Assembly: GCA_022828595.1 (NCBI GenBank) | Contig: JAKGHH010000003.1 | Span: 18,352,934 to 18,416,933, forward strand | Length of the DNA stretch: 64,000 bases | Direction: 5' to 3' | Source of the DNA: Nelumbo lutea | Taxonomy: Eukaryota; Streptophyta; Magnoliopsida; Proteales; Nelumbonaceae | Shown here: positions 25,169-37,000 of the stretch, one piece after another | How the letters are laid out: every line of letters begins with the position of its first letter | How positions within the stretch are numbered: the first letter of the stretch is position 1 | Position numbers and translations under genes: made by a program | Notes under the pieces: generated by a model | What the model saw: the letters and a program-made list of their open reading frames with translations, nothing else | Told to the model about the DNA's origin: nothing | Databases searched by the model: none

Positions 25169-25575
25169 CAATAAGGGTGTCAATGGATCGGTTTTGGATG
25201 GGACCCCGTCCAGTCCAAAATAAATTTGGATGGATTGGATCAATCTAGTCCAAAATATTTATTAGATTGAATTGGACTTGGTTCGTCTGTAAAAAAATTA
25301 TATTGGATTGGGTTGGATTAAGCCAATATCTGATCCATTGATATAAGATAAGAATATATGTGTTAATGGACTGGGTTTGGATTGAAGCCAATCTAAATCA
25401 AAATGAATTTGAACAAATTGGACAGTTTAAACAATGAATTGGATTGATTCAAATTGGTCCAAAACATTTGTTGGATTGGATCGGACCTGGTCCATTTATA
25501 ATTGACTCACATTGGATTGGATTGGATTGGATCGGATTGGACCAAATCCAGTTCAATTGGTCAAAACCCCTCCAA
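25169..25575. repeat. TAGGGG-ended element, TTGGATTGGACC subfamily
   Basis: It opens AAGGGTGTCAATGGATCGG and closes near TTGGTCAAAACCCCTCC. The interior consists of variants of TTGGATTGGACC and CCAGTCCAAAAT around a conserved core near GATATAAGATAAGAATATAT. That core identifies the homologous copies at 47650-47990, 50433-50640 (partial, reverse) and 54952-55374. Confidence 0.65.
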
Positions 25576-25576
25576 T

Positions 25577-25852
25577 TCTGAGCGTACACGTCAAGTGTGA
25601 AAACTTGGAGGACATCTGTCGACTGTTGGAGGAGATACCAGAATTAAAGCACATATATTTCCATGGAACAAAATGATCAGTGCATTTGCCCAGCATGCTA
25701 GTGCCCCCAAAAGCTTTAAAGTTTACAGCAAGGTTGGAAAAGTATGGAATTGAATCTAACTCCACCACTTTCAGGCCATTGGTATCTGCTTGTAGCCATT
25801 GTTCACTGGTGGATAAGAGGGTTCCTAACCCCCTCCTCAGTATTATTATCAT
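25577..25852 (+). pseudogene. PPR-protein pseudogene fragment, frameshifted
   Basis: The plus strand reads in pieces as a PLS-type PPR protein: VKCENLEDICRLLEEIPE, then after a frame change FPWNKMISAFAQHASAPKS, then after another shift RLEKYGIESNSTTFRPLVS and ACSHCSLVDK. These match the family pattern (AKCGN.EDA..LF.EIP, W..MI..FAQHG, GIEP...TF...LSACSH.GLV). At least two frameshifts break it, and no flanking PPR motifs were found. It abuts the repeat ending near 25575. The parent gene is not in this window. Confidence 0.75.
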
Positions 25853-25859
25853 CTAAGCC

Positions 25860-28087
25860 TTTATCTTATCTATCTGGGCTTGGCTAAACGAGTTGTGTTT
25901 AACCACTCTGTTCTGTTCAGTGCCACCACTACTCATTTGCATTTGTGAGGTATAAATCAAGGTAATGAGAAAGATTGATCAAAGTGACCGACAAGGAGTT
26001 CGCCTTTCGATTCATTCTATACTTCTATACTTCCTTCGATCCATGGTTCCAGAACGAGCAAAATGGCATTATTTGGAAAACAACATTTTTATAGCTTGCT
26101 CGACCAAGAAAAAGATGGTTTACTGATGTAAGTATGAAATGACAATTAGCTTTAGTCATAATATCAAAAGCAGGAACTTCAAAAGTAGATAGTGAAAGTA
26201 ATGAGTCAAGCAATCAATGCTCACACATCGAGGTTCAAAAAGTAAACCATGAAAAGAACAGCCTCTTTTGCATTATTTGGTCGCAAAAAATTGTCATTTT
26301 CAAAAAAAAAAAAAGGATTGGTATCATACCACCATTTTTAGAACCTTGAACCCAGCCCTCAAGTTAAACATCTCTAAGAACTAGGCAACCTAAAGCTTCT
26401 CGATTCTAACAATTCAACAATCTCGTCTGGTCGTACCTGACAACACTAGTTGGAGCTCATCTCATCTCTCCCTTTTTACAGAGTCCCACAAACAAAACGG
26501 GATCAAACTCACACTTGAGCGGTGTGCACTGTGTAAGCAGTAACATCAACTCATCAAGACGGGAAGCTAACTTCACATGAACCAATTGAACATGGGTTCA
26601 GAATCAGAACCACTTAAGGTGTAGTTGCGTAATTATAAGTGTAGCACGTATCAAATTCAAAAGATTTTGATAAGCCAAATGGCCATATATAATATATATA
26701 TTTATCAGGAGCCTCGCATCTCTAAAGCGCACACAGAATGGAAGGAAATGTCATATATTAGTACTTGTCTTCTTGTATCGTTCGTTCTTCTTCTCCGCCG
26801 ACTCAGTCATCAATGAAATATAAATAATACTCACTTTTTTATGTAATTGCTAGTGGGTTTCCTGTTGAATAACTGGGAGCGCTTTAAGCATAGGGTATGC
26901 ATTTATCTGTTGTTCAAATTCCCATTAGTCCGGACTATTGACTGTGCTGGAGGGAGAGTCAGGACCACAGACCTTTCTGGCTCCTACTTTTCCGTTTTTT
27001 CTTAATTGTCGTACGTCACTTTCAGGTGATAGAGTACCTCTTTTATAATACATTACATTCCAAACATGACTGAGTTGACATGAGAGGCTCAGACACTGAC
27101 ATTGTTATTATTCATTGAATCAGCAAAGAAAAAGAAGGAAGAAAAAAAAGATACGATACGAATCAAATCCCATTCGACAACTCCCCCACTAATATCGGGA
27201 GTCAATCCTGGTACAATAAAAGATACTTGTCCTTACTCCTTACTAGTCACTTTAGAGAAGAGAGAGAAGGCCAAAAAAAGGAAAAAAAAAATGAAGACTC
27301 CGTACTTTTCCAGAGAGAACCAAAAAATAAATAAAAAGATCACGGAAGCTTCTATCCGTTTCAGATCACTTTCGGCCAAATAAATATGAATGGTCAATTA
27401 CACGTGATCGACCCATTTCTACGGTGGTCCCTTTTTTGTACATAATAATAAGCATCACGCACATGTTAGTGGGATGGATTCCCGTGAAAGTAGCCAAAGG
27501 GAGAAAATAGAAGAGAAAACTGGGCTTATAACTAGTCTAACCAACGCTGCGTTTAGTTGATTGATCACAGCTTCCGGATGAATTTCCTGCAGTTCAATCG
27601 GACGGTGGAGATCAGTCCTGAAGAAGATCCAAACCCCTTAAATCCCATAGTTCCTCCTCCCGCCCCCGGTCTCTTGCCCAGGGAAAGCAACATTTTTTAC
27701 TGAAATTGAATCACCCTCTTCCCAGAGATGTAAATATTTGATCTGAAAATCAAACCAATCACCATGATTTCTGTGGAGAAATAAATGGAGCAGCCGTTCT
27801 TCCCACCTTGCTCTTTTGGAAAACGATGGCCAACCCCAAGTCTAATTTTCATGGCAATATACAAGAATTTATGTTTTCATCTCAAAAACGATACCAATGG
27901 CCTCTATGGTTATAAAGATCAGAAAGCCTCGGTCACTCCGAAGGAGCCGATCAAAAACCCATTCCTTTTGTCCTGCATTTCCTCTTTCATTCTTGTCACC
28001 TTCGTTTCCGTGGATATGCCATCATGTAAGAGAGAAGAAAGAGGCCACAAGTGCATGCAGGGGTGGAGGCAATCAATTGATAAATTA
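25860..28087. other. Intergenic, no gene supported
   Basis: AT-rich sequence with A runs near 26301 and 27281. The open frame at 27785-28096 has no recognisable motif and overlaps the probable 3' untranslated region of the minus-strand gene that ends at 28088, so I do not call it a gene. Confidence 0.4.
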
Positions 28088-31000
28088 TTAAAGTGATAGA
28101 CATTGTACCCCCTCTGGAAGATTTCTAGGCAATGGGTGAGCAGTAACATATCTTTGGGGAAAGGCTTTCTGTGGAGTTGCAGATGTATCAGAGGACGATG
28201 AGGTCTCGGCCCCATCTGCATGGCCCCGCCCATGGAACTTGGCAAATCGATTGATGACAGAAAACCTCTCTAGATCTTGGCAATCCACTCTCAGATCTAA
28301 GATTGAAGCTCTCTTGTCCAATCTGCATAATCACAAAGAAAGCATTAAAAATATTATATAAAAAACCATAATTACCTTTCACTATTTCTAGTTACAAGTC
28401 TCCATGGGTGCATGAATAAAAACCAAGTGCAAAAGGTAATTTAGGCAGACTAGTGGTCTATCCATCAGAAAGCCAGGTCTAAGACATTAACCATTTGATA
28501 TTCTTTGACAAGAGATTGCCACATTTCCCTTGTTCACCTATTCTATAATACCAAAAAAAAAGTAGGGCGCTTAGAATCAGATGATTGTTTCTACTTTTGT
28601 GCTATAGCTTATCCAGGAGGTTCTTATGCAAATATATAGTTCATATTGAACTCGCTCCATGCACATCAAAGTCAAGCTAATAAGGCTCCCTTGAGAGAGC
28701 TAGGAGAAATGGGAGATAGCCTTCAAACCCTTTTTTTGGGCAGAAGTAGAATTATCAAATAAAATCACAAACTTGTTGAGAACAAGGCCATCAATACAGA
28801 TTGATCAAGCAATTAATCGCTCCACATGTAGCATTACTTTTAAACTTGTAAGCATTTTTATTGTTAAAAGGAAAACTTGTTATAATGCAAAAGCTGAGAG
28901 CAAGAATGGAAATTGAGAACAAGGCCATCAAAATTTTCTGGGCAATATCAAAACAAATAAGGAAAGGTACAACACTAAAACCCCTATGGTTCATACAGCT
29001 AATCAAGAGAGCTGAACCCCCAAAAGAGCACTCTATAAGTTCTACCCTCGACTAAGCTATCAAAATGAGATTTTTATCCAGAAGCATATGATTTTAACTA
29101 CAGCAATCGAAAATCAGTCTCCCTAACATGATATTGCAGCACCAAAGAGCCCCCACCACCTCTATCATTCACCCTGTAATCACATGGGAATCTTGCTCCA
29201 CACCCCAGCTAGAGAGTTTTTTTATATTCCAAGGAATACATCATACATCAATCACAGGTGCTAAAGCAATAACAGAAACTCTACTCCTATGGAGTTCGGA
29301 GTTCCCATTACTTATAGAATACACCCAATAAGAACACCCTCCCCCCGAATTCCCTACAGGACAATCAAGGTTAAACTCAAGCTCCAAGGATGGGAAAAAA
29401 ACAACCCTTTAGTATCAGGGAGCAACTGACAGATGAAGAATCCATGCCAGTCCATCCTGTCACTAGATCATCAATAAAGAAGCTTCTAAAGGTGCAACGT
29501 GCAACCCTGATAGCATGAGAAACTTGTCCTAGACTCCAAGTTAAATAATGACTGCATGAAAATTTGTGAAAATCAAAAAAATGGAACCATTTACGGTCAA
29601 AGTTATCTTGTAAGTATGGCCAACCACCACAACTCTTATTATCAAAATAAAGGCTCAAAATTGGTGCAATTTTTTTAGTACTCAAAACTGATACTTTCCA
29701 CAGTTGAAATTTAAGTGAAGCTTCTTCCAAGTTAATGCTTTTATTCATGGCATACCGATACCTCAACTTCATGGTGAAAATCCTCTTGTCCTTCCTGGAA
29801 CGCCATTCAACTCTGTTCGTTCCAGAAATTGAATTGCATCTATTTTCTTCTATTCCTAACTATAGGATTTTCAAAGTTCAACTTTTCTAAAATATCCTAT
29901 TACCCGAATAGGTAGCTATCCCATTATATATCATCTTAACAAGAAGATGCAAGCTAGCCTAATACTGAGGGATTCTTGGCATGTGTTGTATGTAAACCAT
30001 TTTTTATCCCATAATCAATAAAGCTTATTGGTTACCAATACGTAGTGTTTCGGGGTCCCACCTATTTCAGGGGGTAGACAGGCCTTAAAACCAACCCCCC
30101 TGAACCAGTCTCAAAGAAAATAAAAACTGAAAAAAAAGCTAGCTTCGATACAGGTTGATATGCCTCATCTGGCATATCGGACTGTATTGATATTTTGAAC
30201 CTTGCCAATATGGGCAGAATTCCAGGGGGTGCTTTAAGGCCAACACCTGGATGGTTGAAGCCTGAAGGCGTAATGTGAAGGACCAAAGAACATAAACATT
30301 TGCTGGACACCTCCACCTCATGGGTTCACCAAACTGAATTTCGATGGTAGCAGCATAGGCAATCCAGGGCCTTCTGGAATAGGGGGAGTAATAAGGGATG
30401 AAGCAGGAAATTTGTTGGCTATGTACTCTGGTCCGGTTGGGGTAGGAGACTCTTTGAGGGCTGAGATTATAGGAGCTATTTAAGGGATACAAAGGGCCAA
30501 AGAATTGAATATTAAAAAGCTGATTATAGAAGGTGATTCAGAAATTGTGGTGAATTGGCTAACAGAGGACAGTTCTATGCTCTGGAGATACAGCAATGAA
30601 AAGAGAAAATTCATTGTACATGGATAAAGAGAGATGCAAATGCATTGGCAGATGGTTTAGCTAAACAATGGGTAAACAGGAAATACTATGTTCTGGGCTG
30701 TTTTATAATTTGTAATTGTAATTGCTTCATGGTCAGAATGTACCTTGGGTAGTTGGGAGTTAAGACTATTTAGCTTACTCCCTTGTAATTCTGATTATCT
30801 AATTCCTTATTAATAAAAGTTCATTGCTATTGATCAAAAAAATAATGTGAAGGACCATGGCACCTCAGGTACCATACTACCATATTAGGGAAACAAGACA
30901 TTTGGCTAATGAGATGGAAACAGATTTTAGTTGGATCCCCCAATCTTAACTCTCTCAGTCTCTTGCTGACTTTCTAGTTCAATATGGAGGGAGAAGAGAG

Positions 31001-34000
31001 ACTAGTTCGAGTGATTGTCTTTTTGAGGAAATATGGTTTTGGTACAGACAGTGATATCTGGGTTTGGGGAGAGCAGGTAGCAGTTGACTCTGTTTGTAAT
31101 CTTAAGGAATGTAGTGCTTATATGGCCCTATTTACATATTTCACTATCATCAATAGAATTTCACCAGTTGCCAAAATAAAAAAGCTTATGTGATGTCAAC
31201 AAACTGGTGTTCGTGGAGTTTATTTTTCTATTTTCACCATTCTTTCTTTAATATTTCAGATAAGAAACCCTTCTATTTCCCCTATATCAGATTGAAACTT
31301 TTTCTTCTTTACACACAACATATACCCTAGAAGGATTTTTCTCCTTCACAACCTACATCCACAAGTCTAAAGATTATGTGATATTGCCTTTTCTCATTTG
31401 TATATTAGAAACGTGAGCAAAGAGACATTTATTTATTTCTGGCTGATAAAAAAAAGAGATTTATTTCTGGAATAGAATGAAAGACAAACAAGTGCATATT
31501 CAATATCATTATTAAGATGGAAGAGGGGAATAAAAAGGCATGCACAACACGGTAAAAATCAAAAACAAATAAATCAATACTAGTCTGAAAAGATGAAACA
31601 AGCCAGCCTAAATTGCATGTTTCTCATAATAAAGGTGTTCTCTACACCCATTCTTCTAATAGGGCTATCAGCCAAAAGGTTTCCAGACCTAGGAAGCATT
31701 CCAATGTTCTAAACAAACTGTTCAATCTTAAAAGAGCATGCCCCTGGCAACCTGATCAAACTTGGCTTCTCTGATTTAATTGCCAGGGCTCTTCGTCATC
31801 CATCAAATTAATTGTGGATGAATCTCCCTTTACGACCAGATTTCTGAAATATGGTAGAGAGATACACCCTTATGATCTCTGAAGGATCCACTTACACCTG
31901 ATGCGAGCAATTCTCTTATATGAAGTGCCAAAGGCTCTAGAGCTATCAGATTGTGGCAGCATCCAACTCACAACTACCCAGGGGTCACCTTTCACTAAGA
32001 ATTTATACCAAAGGAAAAACCAAATGTAAGACTTCAAATAGTGAGATAAGCTACGTCTTTAATGAATGCCCATCACCAATTGTTCCTGAATAGACACCAG
32101 TAAAAATTCCCCTATAAATCCCCTTTAGAAAAACTGTTTATACCATAGAACCCCAGATTACAAATAGAGAATTGGTCAAAATTCAATTTGACCCTATCAT
32201 TTGCTGGTGGTTCCCATTCATTAGATGCTTTTTTAAGCATAACTACCTATCAATTGCCAGGTTCCAATGAGTCCACTGAGACCACTCTGAATTCTTCCTT
32301 GTTAGGAATCAGTTTACCCTTCACAATTGTTATGAAATATTTGAACCTCTTGGGTTGTATCACAAAGAATTCTTACATTCCATACATCCTGAACACTCCA
32401 AAGGGTTGCTATTCTTGTGCATTATCAAGGATCCCTCCCCCTTTAGCGACTGGTGAAAAGAAACAAAAATGCAAATATACCAAAGGTAGGTCTACTGCCT
32501 GATTCTTATGACAGCCAAACATAGGGAGGAAATGGCAAATGTTTTATGGACGATGTGGTCGTACAAAGGAACCTACAAGTCTCCCAAAAAGGAGTACACA
32601 AGGGCAGAGATATTGATTAGTATCATTTTAGCAAGGGTTGCCAATTAGATACACACCAGGAATGAGTTCATTCTCAGTGGAAGACTTTATTAGGGGTGGG
32701 TAATATGCATCCATAGTTTCATGCAACAGACAAACTACCCACTATATTAATCTGAATTTTGATGACTGCTCAATTTCGAAATCCAGAGAAATTAAAGACA
32801 GGTGTTTTAAACAGGGATTTTAAGCAGAAATTGAATGAAAAAGGTGCCAGGTTAGGGTGATATGTTAATTTCTAACCACAATCAAACACATGTGCAATCG
32901 CACATACATGCAAGGATTAAAATATCGATATGATATGCCTTGTATCAGTTTACATAGATAAACATGGATAAACCAATACACATATTTTAAAAGCTTTAAA
33001 ACATTCCAAAGCCTACTCCCATCCCTCTAATGACTATAAAATAAATGAAAACAAGTGGAGCATCGGTGATATCGATATGCACCAATAACCAACTTTGAGT
33101 ATTGGGCATACCAATATTTTAATCTTTGCATATATGTAAGAGAGATGATCTTCAATCCCTAAGTTCTTCTTAGAGTTACCGTTCAAAACAATCCACGAGG
33201 AAAAGCCAGGAGTAGTGAGTAAAAAAAATAATGAGTAACAAAATAAATGAAGAATAAGAACAACTTTAACTTTTCAAGTTGCCATACAAAGTACAAAGTT
33301 CATCAAATACATGGCACCACTTCAATACATCTATCATTGAGATTATCAGCCACCATGTCATTGAGTAAAAACCATATCATTGTCCATAAATAACAAAAAA
33401 AAGGTGAAAATTTTATAATCTAGACCCCCCTTTTCATCTATGAGGAAGAGATCTTATAAACCAAGAGAAAAAGATAATGAGATATCCCATGACACATTGA
33501 CAACAGAGGTCTAGATGCATCTGGCATTCTTTGCTAGCTTCCAAGGGCTCAGATTTTCAAAAAGATAAAAAAGCAGCTTGTTGTAATACCCATGTAATAG
33601 ACATCATGTATGTGGACAACATGAGTTCAAGCTAGGCACAATTTTATGTTAGGTCCAGCTATCAAGCAAACCTGGTCAATAATCTCTTAGACAATCTGAG
33701 AGAACAACAGCCTCCACCTTATAGGAATGCCAGTGCCAGATTTAGGAGAACCAACTTCACCTTTTAATTCTAAAAAATCCACCAATATCTGCTTAACCAA
33801 TAACAGATGAAAACAATAACTGCCATGATCAAGCTTTAAGTTCCAGTCTCTAATGGGTTCTCACTTCCATGGAGTCACTCATACTCAAAAAAAAAAAAAA
33901 ATGCTAATATCCTGAACCAGCATAAATGGATGTCCACAATTGATACAACCTGATTCCTTTGGAAAATATCTATTATAATATAAATTGCCATATAAAAATA

Positions 34001-37000
34001 GGAGGAATAAGATTTTCCTGCTGCAACCCTTTAAAGTTCTCCATTTGCATCTTACTCAACCTTCTCTTGTCCCAATGCCTATTTTCATGGGATTTCATAT
34101 ATGTATTACTTTCTCCCAACAAAATTGATGGCCCGATATACCTTTCTCGTGGTGTCATATTTGTTTCTGGAAATAATCTGAACAACTCTGGAAATCAACT
34201 GTGCTTAATGAATGTAAGAACTTGAAGCCAAAAAGAAACTGAAAGTTGCAATTTTCTACGGAGCAATATTTATCAAAAAAATCTGCTGAACAATAAACCC
34301 ACAAATGCTGATCGTGACAATAATTAGAACCTTAGTTTCGCATGAAATGACTTCTTACATCCAACCAGTGTTTGATCTTGGTAGGAAGAGACTAAACCAA
34401 AACTCCAATAATATCAAACACAGGCATCTAAACACATCATTTTTTCAGTCCCCTTGGATAGGCACCCAACAACTGATAAAGTTGACTTGAAAAACAGGTC
34501 CAAATCCTTCTTTAGCAAATAGAAGGTACATTTAAGGTCCAAACACCTTGAACAAAAGTACAGACTCATTCTGATAAATTTAAAAGCCAGAATAGGAGCT
34601 CATGGGAAGAATTACATGGCTTTATGTGCATAAAATGTTATAATGTCCTTAGAGACACCCAAAGGTCCAGCCTTAAAGAGTTAAGACGACACCCCCAACT
34701 AACAAAATGATTTAATTACGCATCCAACAATAGACAGTCAATTAATCCAGTAATGGTTCATTCCCCATCCTTTTTATCAGCAGTGGAGGTTCTTCAACCA
34801 TTAGGCTTTAACAACTGCACAAACCATATGTTGAACCAAAAGCAGGGATGCAAATTCAATAGCTTTTAGATCAGCAACATGAGACTTTTCTCAATCATGT
34901 AAGCATCTTTCTACACAAAGAATTCAGTAACTTGTGAAGTTTGATGATTTTGAACCTTATTAATAGGAACATCTTATCATCAGAGCTGCTAGCATATTAA
35001 ATATACCTTGGATCAAGAGTATCATTTAAAAGCAACCAGTAGAAAAAGCATCCCAACAACTTGAGAACTCAATCCAACACACTTTATAAGCCATACTTCT
35101 TGCCTCTAAAACACAAGAATCTATTGAATTCCCAAATGCATCTGGCATAGCTCATTAGGATATGAAGTTGTGAGAAGCAAAACAAGCCCGATGAAGTCCA
35201 CCCTCGTACAGTTTGATGTGGATGGCCATGGCAATACCTAATAATTCTTAATCTGGCTATAACCTTTTTTTCTGAGTAACCGTACAACTCTAATTATTTG
35301 AAAAAAAAAAAAAGCATAGAATGTGTACAAACATTACAAGCAGGAAACCCTTTTGTGTTAGGCTAGCATTTCCTATCTAACTCTATTACAATTGCAGGCC
35401 TCAAATAACATGTTAATTCCCAGAGCATATGCTGCCTGTTCACACCTTGCTTGACCAAGACATTGGCCATTAGGAATCAGATGTCTTCCTCACTTGGATT
35501 CTAGCTGATCGCCGAACCAAATAATAATGATTAAACTCTACATTACAAGTTAGACTCCATGAAAGTCATGATAAAATATTTTTGAGCAATAGCAAATGAA
35601 CCTCCAGCAGCAGAAGTGACCAAAACAGCAACTATACCTAGTAATTTGTTATGATTTCAAACAAGAAGAAAGGAATTTTTTTCTGAATGGCGTTTCCATG
35701 AACATTATCAAAACTCCCCATTTAGGCCTTGTTCCAATTGGTATAGATGGCATGGAGTTGCCACAAGCATAGGGAGGCCAAAGTGTTCAAGAAACAAAGG
35801 CTGTAAGTTTTCAACACACAATCTCAGCCTATCCAGACCTCCGTCTTTATGTTTGCAAAACAAAAGAGTATAATGAAAATTTTCTATACCATTACCATAT
35901 TGTATATTTGCAAGACTATATTAACTTACATATGACACTGATTCAATATCTTAAAGTTAAACAAATAGAATTTTGCTGTCAACTATTTGGTGTCAAATTG
36001 ACAATTCACAGGTTAGTATCAAACAAAAATAGAAGGTTGCTAGTTCATTCACTTGCAATTGTTATAAATAGAAATATGAGGCTTAAGAATAAATCCATAA
36101 ATAGGGCATCTGCCAATGTAAATGAGAATAACAAGCACTGGGAACCATAACAAACTATGAACATCAATGACATCAAACCTCAACAAGACTACAAAAAAAG
36201 AATGTGGAACATGATGCAATGTTGTAAACTACAAACATGAAAATAAATGACAGATGGTGGCATCATTGAGAAGTGCCTAAGGCATCTCTGACATTCTGAC
36301 TTGCAGAATAATTAAATGACTGCCAGCAAGAAAAAGAAAATTTCATAAAAGAAAACTGTGGAATTTGGTATTAACCTCAAAAAGTCATTTTCCAGTTTCC
36401 TAGCTTTGTTGACAAAACCTTCCATAGCTTTAAAGAGATACTGGCCACCAATTCGCTCAGAACTTTTAACCTTTTCAGATGTCCTGGATAAAATGTGAAT
36501 AGCAAAACAATATTCAGAAGCCAACTTTTCCTCCAACTAAAATCATATACATGAATATGCATATACTAAGGAAAATATAGCACGCATCAATAGCAGACAT
36601 TTGCATCTAACATTCTCATTAAAATGTACCATCACAAATGGTATTTCATATTCATTATTTGGGACAAACAAAAAGTTCTCACATGTCCGTACTGTCAACA
36701 GGCGCACGTGAATCACCACTTGCAGAGCAAGTGATCAGGCTGCATGCATCCCCTAGTGCCAACCTAGCAACATAGTATGTGACATTCTCGTAGTTTGAAG
36801 TGGCATCTGCAGAGAGCATTGCTGCTGGTGCAGGGCGAAGAAGTTGTTGCATTAACTGTGTTGTCAATATAAGTCTTCTCCTTGGTCGAACCACTGTTTG
36901 TCCATCTTCCATCATTTCAGCTTCATCTTCCATCTGCCATTAGAAACACAACATATTGAGGAATTATATTAAAGAAAACCTTAAAAAAAATCCAGTGTTA

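Larger units (their letters stand above)
28323..36375 (-). other. 8-kb last intron of the 1953-aa protein gene
   Basis: It is bounded by a GT donor just after 36376 and an AG acceptor before 28322. Contents I can name are a hAT MITE (30043-30204), a LINE insertion (30286-30842), a micro LINE tail (31443-31458) and another hAT MITE (32911-33128). The rest (about 28323-30040 and 33130-36375) is AT-rich and non-coding as far as I can see. Confidence 0.8.

Noticed and set aside
25553..25852. 99-codon minus-strand open frame
   Set aside because: It lies opposite the PPR pseudogene pieces, which have recognisable motifs on the plus strand; the minus frame has none.
27785..28096. 103-codon plus-strand open frame
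   Set aside because: No motif, no splice or leader context, and it overlaps the likely 3' untranslated region of the minus-strand gene ending at 28088.
29377..29772. 131-codon minus-strand frame in the 8-kb intron, with SLYFDNKSCGGWP slightly like the LINE 'SLWFDNW..GP' linker
   Set aside because: The resemblance is limited to a few residues and the flanks show no RT or zinc-binding motifs. It could be a decayed LINE piece, but support is too weak to annotate.
32188..32502. 104-codon plus-strand frame in the same intron
   Set aside because: No recognisable domain, located inside an intron among decayed repeats.
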